Positions 47,821-57,213 of a stretch of 64,000 nt of DNA are shown piece after piece; within the stretch, counting starts at the first letter, position 1, and the number at the start of each line of letters is the position of its first letter. A program made the position numbers and the translations under genes. Where the stretch lies: NCBI RefSeq assembly GCF_000241955.1, contig NC_016818.1, positions 1,302,001-1,366,000 of the forward strand, given 5' to 3'. The notes under the pieces were generated by a model that was not told the DNA's origin, ran no database searches, and saw nothing but the letters and a program-made list of their open reading frames with translations. This DNA is from Rahnella aquatilis CIP 78.65 = ATCC 33071 (GTDB lineage: Bacteria > Pseudomonadota > Gammaproteobacteria > Enterobacterales > Enterobacteriaceae).

Positions 47821-48507
47821 ATGCTGTATGGGTATTCCCAGGTAATTATCCAGGGCACATTAGTGACACTGGAGCTGGCGATTTCGTCAGTCATTCTGGC
47901 GCTGGTGATAGGGTTAATCGGCGCGGGCGGGAAACTGTCAAAGAACCGGATCGTGTCTGGTTTTTTTGGTTGCTACACCACGCTTATTCGCGGCGTACCT
48001 GATCTGGTATTGATGTTATTGATTTTTTACGGGTTGCAGATTGCACTGAACAGCGTCACAGAATCACTGGGTATGACACAAATTGATATCGACCCGATGA
48101 GCGCCGGTATTATCACGCTGGGCTTTATCTACGGGGCTTATTTCACCGAAACGTTCCGTGGTGCGTTTATGGCGGTTCCGCGCGGACAAATCGAAGCCGC
48201 CACGGCTTTCGGGTTCAGCGGTTCACAAATTTTCCGTCGAATTTTATTCCCGGCCATGATGCGTTTTGCGCTGCCGGGCATTGCCAATAACTGGCAGGTT
48301 ATCCTCAAAGCCACCGCGCTGGTGTCATTACTGGGCCTCAATGATGTGGTCAAAGCCACGCAACTGGCCGGGAAAGGCACGTATCAGCCGTTCTATTTTG
48401 CGATTGTGGCGGGTGTGGTTTATCTGATTTTCACCACGCTGTCGAACGGCGTGCTGGTATGGCTTGATCGCCGTTATTCGCTGGGTGTGAAGAGGGCTGA
48501 TCTATGA
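47821..48507 (+). CDS. hisQ: HisQ, basic amino-acid ABC permease
   Basis: This 228-residue membrane subunit has about five helices and the EAA loop GQIEAATAFGFSGSQIFRRIL that contacts the ATPase. It begins MLYGYSQVIIQGTLVTLELA, as in E. coli HisQ. It overlaps hisM by 4 bases (ATGA). It forms the HisQMP2 complex. Confidence 0.95.
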   Translation: MLYGYSQVIIQGTLVTLELAISSVILALVIGLIGAGGKLSKNRIVSGFFGCYTTLIRGVPDLVLMLLIFYGLQIALNSVTESLGMTQIDIDPMSAGIITLGFIYGAYFTETFRGAFMAVPRGQIEAATAFGFSGSQIFRRILFPAMMRFALPGIANNWQVILKATALVSLLGLNDVVKATQLAGKGTYQPFYFAIVAGVVYLIFTTLSNGVLVWLDRRYSLGVKRADL

Positions 48508-49217
48508 TCGAAATTTTACAACAGTACGGTATGTCTTTGCTCTACAGTGACGGCTACCGTTTCACCGGTCTGGCGATCACCCTGTGGTTACTGATCAGCT
48601 CCGTTGTGATTGGCGGATTACTGGCCGTACCGATGTCGGTAGGGCGCGTGTCGGCCAACAAATTCCTGCGTTATCCGATCTGGCTGTATACCTACGTTTT
48701 CCGCGGAACGCCGCTGTATGTCCAGTTGCTGGTGTTTTATTCGGGGATGTACAGCCTGGAAATCGTGCGTGGCACCGACTTCCTCAATGCCTTTTTCCGC
48801 AGCGGGCTGAACTGTACGATTCTGGCGCTGACGCTCAACACTTGTGCGTACACCACTGAGATTTTTGCCGGTGCTATCCGCGCGGTGCCGCACGGCGAAA
48901 TCGAGGCGGCCAATGCCTATGGTTTCTCACGCTTTAAACTGTACACCTGCATTATTTTGCCATCGGCATTACGCACGGCGCTGCCTGCTTACAGTAATGA
49001 AGTCATTCTGATGTTGCACTCCACCGCGCTGGCGTTTACCGCCACGGTTCCGGACGTGCTGAAAATCGCCCGCGACATTAACTCGGCCACCTATCAGCCG
49101 TTTTATGCTTTCGGGATTGCAGCGGTTATCTATCTTTGCATCTCTTTTATATTGATTGGGCTGTTCCGCATGGCGGAAAAACGCTGGCTGGCGCATGTAA
49201 AGCCTCAAACTCATTAA
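48504..49217 (+). CDS. hisM: HisM, basic amino-acid ABC permease
   Basis: This 237-residue partner of HisQ has the EAA loop HGEIEAANAYGFSRFKLYTC and membrane helices typical of HisM (E. coli 238). Translation is coupled to hisQ. hisP follows 27 bases later. Confidence 0.95.
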   Translation: MIEILQQYGMSLLYSDGYRFTGLAITLWLLISSVVIGGLLAVPMSVGRVSANKFLRYPIWLYTYVFRGTPLYVQLLVFYSGMYSLEIVRGTDFLNAFFRSGLNCTILALTLNTCAYTTEIFAGAIRAVPHGEIEAANAYGFSRFKLYTCIILPSALRTALPAYSNEVILMLHSTALAFTATVPDVLKIARDINSATYQPFYAFGIAAVIYLCISFILIGLFRMAEKRWLAHVKPQTH

Positions 49218-49244
49218 TAAGAATTATTTTTGCGGAATAACTTT

Positions 49245-50018
49245 ATGCCAGAAAACAAATTAGCGGTTCTCGATCTTCACAAACGTTATGGCGACCATGA
49301 GGTGCTGAAAGGCGTTTCGTTGTCGGCGAATGCGGGGGATGTGATCAGTATTATTGGTTCATCAGGTTCGGGTAAAAGTACCTTCCTGCGTTGCATTAAC
49401 TTCCTTGAGAAGCCAAGTGAAGGCTCCATCAGCGTCAATAATCAGGATATCCGGATGGTGCGCGACACCGACGGGCAACTGAAAGTGTTTGATAAAAAAC
49501 AGCTGCAACTGCTGCGGACCAAACTGACGATGGTGTTCCAGCACTTCAACCTGTGGAGCCACATGACGGTGCTGGAAAACGTCATGGAAGCGCCGGTACA
49601 GGTGCTGGGGCTGAGCAAGGCAGAAGCGCGGGAACGCGCGGTAAAATACCTCGATAAAGTGGGTATCGACGCCCGTGCGCAAGGCAAATATCCGGTGAAC
49701 TTATCCGGCGGCCAGCAACAGCGCGTGTCTATTGCCCGTGCGCTGGCGATGGAACCGGAAGTGTTACTGTTTGACGAACCGACCTCCGCCCTTGACCCTG
49801 AACTGGTGGGCGAAGTGCTGCGCATCATGCAAAAGCTGGCGGAAGAGGGGAAAACCATGGTGGTGGTAACGCATGAAATGGAGTTTGCCCGTCATGTTTC
49901 CAGCCATGTCATTTTCCTGCATCAGGGCGTGATTGAAGAACAGGGCGATCCGTCGGAAGTCTTTGGCAACCCGAAGAGCGCCCGTCTGCAACAGTTCCTG
50001 TCAGGTGCGCTGAAGTAA
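49245..50018 (+). CDS. hisP: HisP, ATPase of the histidine/lysine/arginine/ornithine importer
   Basis: This 257-residue ABC ATPase has Walker [14 protein letters not shown], signature [15 protein letters not shown] and Walker [15 protein letters not shown]. Length equals E. coli HisP. The ATG at 49245 matches the family ([16 protein letters not shown]); the frame is open a little further upstream. It is the last gene of the operon and is convergent with pepT across a hairpin repeat. Confidence 0.96.
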   Translation: MPENKLAVLDLHKRYGDHEVLKGVSLSANAGDVISIIGSSGSGKSTFLRCINFLEKPSEGSISVNNQDIRMVRDTDGQLKVFDKKQLQLLRTKLTMVFQHFNLWSHMTVLENVMEAPVQVLGLSKAEARERAVKYLDKVGIDARAQGKYPVNLSGGQQQRVSIARALAMEPEVLLFDEPTSALDPELVGEVLRIMQKLAEEGKTMVVVTHEMEFARHVSSHVIFLHQGVIEEQGDPSEVFGNPKSARLQQFLSGALK

Positions 50019-50030
50019 CATCTGTACGCG

Positions 50031-50067
50031 CCTTCCCCTCTCATGAGGGGAAGGCTGGGATGGGGTG
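50031..50067. repeat. GC-rich hairpin repeat, copy 3
   Basis: CCTTCCCCTC-TCAT-GAGGGGAAGG followed by CTGGGATGGGGT lies between convergent hisP and pepT. It has the same architecture as the copies at 43523, 43593 and 53089 and may act as a bidirectional terminator here. Confidence 0.65.
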
Positions 50068-50087
50068 TGGGTTTTATCTGAAGCAAA

Positions 50088-51320
50088 TCAACCTTTCGCG
50101 GCCAGCAGGCACAACTGAAGGGTCAGTTCGTAGGATTTCACAAACGAATTCACCGGCAGGAATTCGAATTTCGAATGGAAATTGTGCGCGCCGGTGAAGT
50201 AGTTCGGCGTCAGCAAACCTTTGGCTGACAATGCGGCTCCGTCGGTGCCGCCGCGCATCGGGATCACTTTGGGCTCCACGCCAATTTCTTTCAGTCCCGC
50301 AAAGATCAGGTCGATCGCCCGGCGATCCTCGCCGATGGCACTGCTGATATTACTGTAGGTGTCGCTGATCTCAACCGAGACTTTTGCGCTCGGATACTGC
50401 GCGGCAATCTCTTTCGCGACATCCTGAATTTTCTGCTTACGGGCGGCAAAACTGTCGTTGTCAAAATCACGGATTGAGGCTTTCAGCTCTGCTCCCTGCT
50501 GGGATGCGCTCATGCCGTTGAACCAGATATAACCTTCCCGGCCTTCGGTGTTTTCAGGGGTTTCAGCGCGGTCAAAATGGCTGATGAAATCCTGTGCCAT
50601 CAGCAACGGATTCACCAGTACGCCTTTGGCCGACATCGGATGCGCTGTCACACCGGTGAAGGTAATTTCTGCTGCCGCCGCATTGAAGTTTTCATACACC
50701 ACTTCGCCCAGTTCACAGCAGTCGATGGTATAAGCAAAGTCCACATCGAAGCGGGCGAGATCCAACGCCTTGGCACCGCGCAGGCCGATTTCTTCGTCTG
50801 GCACGAACGCCACCACGATATCGCCGTATTCCTGCTCAGCCGTCAGGTTTTCCAGCAGCGTCATCACTACCGTGACCGCCGCTTTATTATCCGCGCCCAG
50901 CACGCTGGTGCCGTCGCTGAAAATAATATCCTCACCTTTATACGGCAGGATTTCCGGGCGTTCGGAAGGGCGCAGCCAGATATCCTGTTCTTTGTTCAGA
51001 CACACATCTTCACCGGTAAAACGCAACGTCTGGGGATGAATATCCGGACGCAGGCCGACATCCACCGTATCTATATGCGTGATGAAACCGATGCGCGGGC
51101 CGCCTTTTTTGGTACCGGATTTTACGGCCGTCACGGTCGCATGTTCGTCGATCTGAATATTTTCCAGGCCCAGCTGATGCAGTTCCTCAGCCAATAGCCG
51201 CGCCATATCATGCTGGCCTGGCGTGCTTGGCAGGGTGGTCGCGCTGGCATCACTCTGTGATGTTACGCTGAGATAGCGGTAGAAACGTTCGGTAAGCTGT
51301 TTTGCGATTGTTGTCGACAT
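50088..51320 (-). CDS. pepT: PepT, peptidase T (tripeptidase)
   Basis: This 410-residue M20 aminotripeptidase has visible metal and catalytic residues: HIDTVD (about residue 80), GADNKAAV (about 142), PDEEIGLRG (Glu pair about 175), DCCELGE and the C-terminal HNFHSKFEF. It is a cytoplasmic dizinc enzyme removing N-terminal residues from tripeptides. It has normal length (E. coli 408). Confidence 0.96.
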   Translation of the reverse strand: MSTTIAKQLTERFYRYLSVTSQSDASATTLPSTPGQHDMARLLAEELHQLGLENIQIDEHATVTAVKSGTKKGGPRIGFITHIDTVDVGLRPDIHPQTLRFTGEDVCLNKEQDIWLRPSERPEILPYKGEDIIFSDGTSVLGADNKAAVTVVMTLLENLTAEQEYGDIVVAFVPDEEIGLRGAKALDLARFDVDFAYTIDCCELGEVVYENFNAAAAEITFTGVTAHPMSAKGVLVNPLLMAQDFISHFDRAETPENTEGREGYIWFNGMSASQQGAELKASIRDFDNDSFAARKQKIQDVAKEIAAQYPSAKVSVEISDTYSNISSAIGEDRRAIDLIFAGLKEIGVEPKVIPMRGGTDGAALSAKGLLTPNYFTGAHNFHSKFEFLPVNSFVKSYELTLQLCLLAAKG

Positions 51321-51479
51321 CTTGACCTCTGAATGTGCGCAAATATTGTTCCCTGTTATAAGATTTTCATATATAACAAAGTATTACTACGTGTTATCCA
51401 GATGTTAATCTGTTTTTGCTTTAGGTTCCACGATGAAGAAGATCTAAACACTCTCCGGACAGGGAAAATAGGGAAAAGA

Positions 51480-53075
51480 ATGAAACACAACATCTTAAAA
51501 ATAAGCACAGGCTTACTGGCGTTAACTCTCACTGGCGGCGTTTGTGCTAAAACGCTGGTTTACTGTTCCGAAGGTTCGCCTGAGCAATTCAACCCGCAGC
51601 TTTATACGTCGGGCACCTCCGTGGATGCCAGCGCCGCGCCAATTTATAACCGTCTGGTGGATTTCAAAATCGGTACTACCGAACTGGTGCCAAGCCTGGC
51701 GGAAAGCTGGGATGTCAGCGCGGACGGTAAAACTTATACCTTCCACCTGCGAAAAGGCGTGAAATTCCAGAGTAATAAGTTGTTCAAACCGACCCGTGAT
51801 TTCAACGCTGACGACGTGATCTTCTCGTTCATGCGCCAGAAAGACGAGAATAATCCTTATCATAAAATTTCCGGCGGTACTTACCTTAACTTCGATAGCC
51901 TGAAAATGGGTGACCTGATCGGCAGTATTGATAAGGTGGATGATTACACCGTGCGCTTCAACCTGACGCGCCCTGAAGCGCCGTTCGTGGCCGATCTGGC
52001 GTGGTATTTTGCTTCCATCCTCTCGGCGGAATATGCCGATCAGATGCTCAAAGCCGGCACGCCGGAAAAAGTCGATCAGGATCCGATTGGTACCGGTCCG
52101 TTTGAACTGGTGCAATACCAGAAAGACACGCGTCTGCTGTACAAAGCTTTCCCGGACTACTGGCAGGGTAAATCCAAAATTGATCGTCTGGTGTACACCA
52201 TCACGCCGGATGCTTCGATGCGTCTCGCCAAACTTGAGAAGAACGAATGTCAGGTGATGCCGTTCCCGAACCCGGCTGATCTGGATCGTATGCGCGCCAA
52301 TAAAGACATCAACCTGATGAGCAAGGCGGGCCTGAACACCGGTTTTCTGTCTTTCAACACGCAGAAACCCCCGCTGGATAATGTGAAAGTGCGTCAGGCG
52401 CTGACCATGGCGATCAATAAGCCGCAAATCATAGAAGCGGTATTCCACGGTACGGGAACCGTCGCGAAAACGTTGCTGCCGACCGGCGTCTGGAGTTACA
52501 ACGACAAACTGGTGGATTACGATTATTCACCGGAGAAAGCCAAAGCGCTTCTGGCCGAAGCCGGTATGCCAAACGGTTTTGATATTGATTTATGGGCGAT
52601 GCCGGTGCAGCGTCCGTATAACCCGAACGCCCGCCGTATGGCAGAGATGATCCAGTCGGACTGGGCGAAAATCGGCGTGAAAGCGCATATCGTCAGTTAT
52701 GAATGGGGCGAATACCAGACCCGTATCCGTAACGGCGAGCACATGGCAGCATTAATGGGCTGGACAACGGCAAACGGTGACCCGGATAACTTCTTCGGTC
52801 CGCTGTTTACCTGTAACGCCGCGAAGGGCGGTTCAAACTCAGCGAAATGGTGTTACGCGCCGTTTGACCAGTTGATCACCGAAGCCAAAGAAACCACCGA
52901 TCATGCCAAACGTGTCGCGCTTTACGAGCAGGCCCAGCAGATGATGCACGATCAGGCTCCGGCCGTAATGATTGCCCACTCGACGATTTTCGAACCGGTT
53001 CGCAAAGAAGTGACGGGATATGAAGTAGATCCGTTTGGGAAACATGTGTTTTATCAGGTGGATGTGAAGGAGTAA
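51480..53075 (+). CDS. DppA-like periplasmic peptide-binding protein (orphan)
   Basis: This 531-residue precursor has a signal of about 23 residues ending GVCA, then KTLVYCSEGSPEQFNPQLYT as in E. coli DppA. AMPVQRPYNPNARRMAEMIQ and NGDPDNFFGPLFTC are also shared with DppA. It is therefore a dipeptide/haem-type SBP_bac_5 solute-binding protein. No permease or ATPase genes are adjacent, so it must work with a transporter encoded elsewhere. The start ATG 51480 follows AGGGAAAAGA. Divergence from DppA is enough that a different ligand is possible. Confidence 0.88.
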   Translation: MKHNILKISTGLLALTLTGGVCAKTLVYCSEGSPEQFNPQLYTSGTSVDASAAPIYNRLVDFKIGTTELVPSLAESWDVSADGKTYTFHLRKGVKFQSNKLFKPTRDFNADDVIFSFMRQKDENNPYHKISGGTYLNFDSLKMGDLIGSIDKVDDYTVRFNLTRPEAPFVADLAWYFASILSAEYADQMLKAGTPEKVDQDPIGTGPFELVQYQKDTRLLYKAFPDYWQGKSKIDRLVYTITPDASMRLAKLEKNECQVMPFPNPADLDRMRANKDINLMSKAGLNTGFLSFNTQKPPLDNVKVRQALTMAINKPQIIEAVFHGTGTVAKTLLPTGVWSYNDKLVDYDYSPEKAKALLAEAGMPNGFDIDLWAMPVQRPYNPNARRMAEMIQSDWAKIGVKAHIVSYEWGEYQTRIRNGEHMAALMGWTTANGDPDNFFGPLFTCNAAKGGSNSAKWCYAPFDQLITEAKETTDHAKRVALYEQAQQMMHDQAPAVMIAHSTIFEPVRKEVTGYEVDPFGKHVFYQVDVKE

Positions 53076-53088
53076 AAGCGCGGATCTG

Positions 53089-53127
53089 CTCCCTCCCCTG
53101 CGAAGGGGAGGGTTGGGGTGGGGTATT
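53089..53127. repeat. GC-rich hairpin repeat, copy 4
   Basis: CTCCCTCCCCTGCGAAGGGGAGG followed by GTTGGGGTGGGGT lies between the convergent dppA-like gene and yfcH. It is the closest match to the inverted copy at 43593-43630. Confidence 0.7.
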
Positions 53128-53186
53128 AAAGGAAAATCAATAAGTTGAAGTGTGCATTAGTAATGGTGTTAGCCCTTTAAGCCCCG

Positions 53187-54083
53187 TCACCCCAGCAAAT
53201 CCTCCAGCGCTTCCTTCAGCTCCTGATGCTTAAAAATAAACCCTGCGGCTTCGAGCCTGCGCGGGACGGCGCGCTGTCCGCCGAGGACCAACACGGCTGA
53301 TTCACCCATCAGTAATCTTATAACAGGTGCGGGTGCCCGCATAAACGCCGGGCGGTGTAATACTTCGCCGAGCAGGGCGCTGAATTGCTCGTTGCGCGCC
53401 GGATATGGCGACACCATATTGAACGGGCCGGAGAGTGTTTCGTGGGCGAGCAGGAACAAAATTCCGTCAATCATGTCGTTGATGTGGATCCACGGCATGT
53501 ATTGCTGACCATCGCCGAGCGGGCCGCCGAGGCCGGCGCGGTAGGGCAGAACTATTTTTGCCAGCGCACCCCCTTTTTCAGCCAGCACGATGCCTGTGCG
53601 CAGCAAACAAACACGCGTCGCCGGGCTTTCGGCTGTCATCGCCAGCGCTTCCCAGCGGGCGCAAAGCTGCCAGGTAAATTGCTTGTTAGGCGGCTCGTCT
53701 TCAGGCACCAGCGCCTGGCCCTGATCGCCGTAATATCCCACCGCCGAACCGGAGATAAACACGGAAGGCGGCTTTTCACTGGCGTTAATCAGCGTTGCCA
53801 GCTTTTCTGTCAGCTTCCAGCGACTTTCACACAGCAACGCTTTGTAGTCTTTCGTCCAGCGTTTGTCGGCAATCGGTTCACCGGCGAGATTAATCACGGC
53901 ATCGAAACCGTCGAGCGAGGTTTTTCCTTCCAGCGTTTCCCAGACCACAACCTGGGGACCGAGTAACTTAGCCGCGCGTTCAGGTGCACGGCTCAGGGCG
54001 GTGATCTGATGAGATTGCTCAAGAAGCCTTTCGGTCAATTTTCTTCCGATGAGGCCGGTGGCGCCGGTAATCAAGATCTTCAT
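53187..54083 (-). CDS. yfcH: YfcH, SDR39-family epimerase-like protein
   Basis: This 298-residue NAD(P)-binding protein has the Rossmann motif [19 protein letters not shown] at the start, [13 protein letters not shown] (Ser-Tyr region) and [16 protein letters not shown]. It is annotated as a nucleoside-diphosphate-sugar epimerase family, but no reaction is established. It is followed in the same direction by no other gene; yfcG lies upstream on the same strand. Confidence 0.93.
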   Translation of the reverse strand: MKILITGATGLIGRKLTERLLEQSHQITALSRAPERAAKLLGPQVVVWETLEGKTSLDGFDAVINLAGEPIADKRWTKDYKALLCESRWKLTEKLATLINASEKPPSVFISGSAVGYYGDQGQALVPEDEPPNKQFTWQLCARWEALAMTAESPATRVCLLRTGIVLAEKGGALAKIVLPYRAGLGGPLGDGQQYMPWIHINDMIDGILFLLAHETLSGPFNMVSPYPARNEQFSALLGEVLHRPAFMRAPAPVIRLLMGESAVLVLGGQRAVPRRLEAAGFIFKHQELKEALEDLLG

Positions 54084-54225
54084 ATCGGGATCCTTAACTG
54101 TCTGAATACGCGGATGAACTGTCTTTAATCATAGATGAGTCATCGTTATTAACTCGCGATATGGAGCACAATTAAGTGTTTTTTATTCTGAGACATTCAG
54201 AACACCGCCGGCAGGCTGAAGGGGA

Positions 54226-54855
54226 TTACTCAACCTGCGCCAGTGCGTAGGCTTTCTGTGTTGCCGGGCGGCTTTTAACCCGTTCGAACCAGTTGCGCAC
54301 GGCAGGGTATTCTGCCAGATCAATCCGCTGACGTTCATGAGCCGCCACCCACGGATAAGTGGCCATGTCGGCGATACTGTAATTTTCTCCGGCGATATAG
54401 GCATTTTTCTCTAACTGGCGGTTCAGCACGCCATACAGACGCTGAGTTTCCTGTAAATAGCGCTCAATGGCATAAGGCACCGGCTGCGGCGCGTAATGCG
54501 TAAAGTGGTGATTCTGACCCAACATCGGGCCAAAGCCAGCCACCTGCCAGGTCAGCCATTCCAGCGTCACAGTGCGCTCGCGCAACTCTTTACTGAGAAA
54601 TTTTCCGGTTTTTTCTGCCAGATATTGCAAAATTGCGCCAGACTCAAAAATACTTACCGGTGCACCGCCGTCAACGGGCTGGCTGTCGACAATGGCCGGG
54701 ATTTTGTTGTTTGGCGAAATGGCGAGGAATTCAGGTTTGAACTGCTCCCCTGCGCTGATATCAATGCGGTGGAGCCGGTATTGCAGGCCACTCTCTTCAA
54801 GAAAAAGAGAAATTTTATGGCCATTCGGTGTTGGTGCGTAATAAAGATCGATCAT
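54226..54855 (-). CDS. yfcG: YfcG, GSH-dependent disulfide-bond oxidoreductase
   Basis: This 209-residue GST-fold protein has an N-terminal thioredoxin-like domain (IDLYYAPTPNGHKISLFLEE, SPNNKIPAIVD, FESGAILQYLAEKTG) and a helical C-terminal domain (YSIADMATYPWV). E. coli YfcG (215 aa) has robust disulfide reductase activity with bound GSSG. It is a Nu-class-type GST. The ribosome-binding site is GGAGGCAAT. Confidence 0.93.
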   Translation of the reverse strand: MIDLYYAPTPNGHKISLFLEESGLQYRLHRIDISAGEQFKPEFLAISPNNKIPAIVDSQPVDGGAPVSIFESGAILQYLAEKTGKFLSKELRERTVTLEWLTWQVAGFGPMLGQNHHFTHYAPQPVPYAIERYLQETQRLYGVLNRQLEKNAYIAGENYSIADMATYPWVAAHERQRIDLAEYPAVRNWFERVKSRPATQKAYALAQVE

Positions 54856-55172
54856 ATTGCCTCCTGCGTTATTTTAATCACTCTCCGCGACGGGCGGGGG
54901 CGGGATGTGCCAATGTGGAACGGGTAATCACAAGCTTCTTATCCGGTTTAATAGGGTATCATAATGCAGATGTTTAGAAGTCTATGTCGGACTTGTCTGA
55001 TGGCGAATTTTGCGGGGTGACATAGCTTTTAGGTTGCATCAACGCATCCATAGCTATTGAAGCGACCCGGCAGACCCAGATAGAATCTCAGGACATTATC
55101 GACGTGTTGCAAAATCACAGCGCACAGACTTATTGCGCACAGACCAGCGCTTAAAAGAGAAGGTTCCAGCGG
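54856..55172. other. Intergenic region yfcG-yfcD
   Basis: This 317-base divergent gap holds the two promoters and no assignable gene. One frame from about 55034 to 55154 is open but has no start codon. Confidence 0.5.
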
Positions 55173-55805
55173 ATGTCAGAACAAGAGCAAAACATCAGTA
55201 CGGATGAATGGGTTGATATCGTCAACGAAGACAACGAGGTCATTGCCCAGGCCAGCCGACAACAAATGCGTGCTCAGGTCCTGCGTCACCGTGCCAGCTA
55301 TATTGTGGTTCATGATGGAATGGGGAATATTTTGGTTCAGCGTCGGACTGAAACCAAAGACTTCTATCCGGGCTGGCTTGATGCAACGGCCGGTGGTGTG
55401 GTGCAAAGCGGTGAAAATATTCTGGATTCAGCCCGCCGTGAGGCCGAGGAAGAGCTGGGCATTGCCGGTGTGCCGTTTGCGGAGCACGGTCAGTTCTACT
55501 TTGAAGAAGAGAACAAATGCCGCGTATGGGGCGCACTGTTCAGCTGTGTATCCCATGGCCCGTTTGCCCTGCAGGAAGAAGAAATTGATGCCGTCCGCTG
55601 GATGACACCCGAAGAAATCACTGCCCGTTGTGATGAATTTACGCCGGACTCCCTGAAAGCACTTTCTCTGTGGATGACGCGAAACAATGAGAAAGAACAC
55701 GGTAAGCCTCTGACCCGTGAAGCTGCGGCTCCTGTCGCTGAGGTGTCTGTTTCTGACGATAAAGAAAACGATGAAGAAGCATCGTCACCGAAAGGCGATA
55801 TCTGA
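55173..55805 (+). CDS. yfcD: YfcD, Nudix hydrolase
   Basis: This 210-residue protein has the Nudix box [20 protein letters not shown] followed by ELG (about residues 73-95), preceded by GWLDATA. The family resembles isopentenyl-diphosphate isomerase-like Nudix proteins; the substrate is unknown. It is about 30 residues longer than E. coli YfcD because of a C-terminal low-complexity acidic/serine tail. The start ATG 55173 has AGAAGGTTCCAGCGG before it. Confidence 0.93.
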   Translation: MSEQEQNISTDEWVDIVNEDNEVIAQASRQQMRAQVLRHRASYIVVHDGMGNILVQRRTETKDFYPGWLDATAGGVVQSGENILDSARREAEEELGIAGVPFAEHGQFYFEEENKCRVWGALFSCVSHGPFALQEEEIDAVRWMTPEEITARCDEFTPDSLKALSLWMTRNNEKEHGKPLTREAAAPVAEVSVSDDKENDEEASSPKGDI

Positions 55806-55813
55806 GACACATC

Positions 55814-55845
55814 ACGGGCGATCTCCTATCGCCCGTTCTCTTTTT
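55814..55845. terminator. Terminator between yfcD and the LacI-type gene
   Basis: ACGGGCGAT-CTCCT-ATCGCCCGT followed by TCTCTTTTT forms a strong terminator for yfcD. The T tract reaches the stop of the convergent regulator gene. Confidence 0.85.
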
Positions 55846-56860
55846 AGCAACTTTCCCGCTTGCACAATGACGACGCGATCGTCACTTCTTCCCATTCTTC
55901 GTCATTAATTCTTGCCAGTAACGCCTGGGCCGCGCGCACGCCGATTTCTTTATGCGGAACGGCAATGGTCGTCAGCGGCGGCTGGCATACTTTACTGACA
56001 TCGGCATTACCAAAGCCGACCACGGCAAGATCGTCTGGCACTTTGATGCGTCTGCGCTGGCATTCATACAGTGCACCACAGGCGAGATCGTCAGAAACAC
56101 ATACCAGCGCGTCAATTTCCGGCCAGGCGAGCAGAAACTCCGGCAGTTGCTGAGCGCCGGTGGAAAAGCTGGCGGGCTCGGCGGCATTTATCACCCGATG
56201 CGGGGACATGTGCGCTTTCAACATGGCCTTACGCCAGCCCTGAAGATGCTGCTGGAAAATCCATTGTTCCTGGTTGGCGCATAGCATGCCGATATTCTGA
56301 TATCCCTTTGCCACCACGGTCTGCGTCAGTTGAAACATCGCTTCCACGTAATCAATACCGATATTCATGTCGATCGGCGAATCGGTCAGCGCACCGATTT
56401 CCAGTACCGGAATCGTCAGGTTATCCAGCCATTGCCGGACGTTGGCGGAATGTTCGACCGACAGCAAAATCGCTGCCGCCAGATTGTAGGAAAGCAACGT
56501 TTCCAGCAGTTTTTCTTCCCGCTCAATACGATGCTGGGATTCCGCCAGCATGATCTGATAACCCGCCGGTTGCAGCACTTTCTGTAGCCCGGCAAACATC
56601 TCGGCGCAGCCCGCTTCGGACAGGCTCGGCACAATCATCGCGATCGTATTTGAGGAGGCTGAGGCCAGTGAGCTGGCGGCCTGATTGGGCAGGTATCCCA
56701 GCTGACTGACGGCTTCTTCGATCTTTTCCCGCAGCTTGTCGGAGACCTGTTCGGGTGTGCGCAGCGCACGGGAAACAGTCATGCTACCCACGCCTGCCAG
56801 CTGCGCGACATCGGCCAGCGTCACTCTTCCGGTACTGCGTCTTTTCTTGTTAATGGACAT
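55844..56860 (-). CDS. LacI-family regulator of the PTS/transketolase operon
   Basis: This 338-residue regulator has an N-terminal helix-turn-helix (TLADVAQLAGVGSMTVSRAL, about residues 14-33) with hinge NQAASSLAS and a periplasmic-binding-like effector domain. It is closest in style to GntR (gluconate) regulators. It is divergent from the PTS operon with two palindromes between, so it most likely represses that operon and is released by a sugar or sugar phosphate. The effector is unknown. Confidence 0.88.
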   Translation of the reverse strand: MSINKKRRSTGRVTLADVAQLAGVGSMTVSRALRTPEQVSDKLREKIEEAVSQLGYLPNQAASSLASASSNTIAMIVPSLSEAGCAEMFAGLQKVLQPAGYQIMLAESQHRIEREEKLLETLLSYNLAAAILLSVEHSANVRQWLDNLTIPVLEIGALTDSPIDMNIGIDYVEAMFQLTQTVVAKGYQNIGMLCANQEQWIFQQHLQGWRKAMLKAHMSPHRVINAAEPASFSTGAQQLPEFLLAWPEIDALVCVSDDLACGALYECQRRRIKVPDDLAVVGFGNADVSKVCQPPLTTIAVPHKEIGVRAAQALLARINDEEWEEVTIASSLCKRESC

Positions 56861-57052
56861 TCACGATCCTGACCTTAACTGCGCATCTTGCGCACAATGT
56901 ATACCCGCAGGTATAGCGAAAAAAGCGGGCCGCAGCAGGACCGGCAAAACGGGAACCACGGCAGAATTCGGTAAATTATCGGCAATTTCCTGACAAAGTA
57001 TACCGTTATTTATGCGATCCACAGACGGGTGATAACTCAGCGCGATTATTTT

Positions 57053-57066
57053 TGATAGCGCTATCA
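57053..57066. promoter_or_regulatory. LacI-type operator 1
   Basis: TGATAGCGCTATCA is a perfect 14-base palindrome with the central CG typical of LacI-family operators. Confidence 0.75.
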
Positions 57067-57088
57067 CAGATCTCAATGATAGAAGTTT

Positions 57089-57100
57089 GGTAGCGCTATC
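57089..57100. promoter_or_regulatory. LacI-type operator 2
   Basis: GGTAGCGCTATC repeats the same TAGCGCTA core, with its centre 35 bases from operator 1. Both precede the PTS IIA start by 115-160 bases. Confidence 0.75.
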
Positions 57101-57213
57101 TTTGAGATATGTGTCACAGATGTTAACGCTACCGCTGAAGTAGAGTCTGGATTGTTGGTGCGGTCTGGGGGAAATTTGACCGGCCATCTTAAAAAATATA
57201 ACGGAGCATCACT

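Larger units (their letters stand above)
56861..57213. other. Divergent control region regulator/PTS operon
   Basis: These 353 bases contain no gene. They hold the two operator palindromes (57053-57066 and 57089-57100) and should hold the promoters of both transcription units. Confidence 0.6.

Noticed and set aside
55034..55154. Small open frame upstream of yfcD (about 40 codons)
   Set aside because: The frame reads plausibly but has no ATG, GTG or TTG start after the in-frame stop and no ribosome-binding site.
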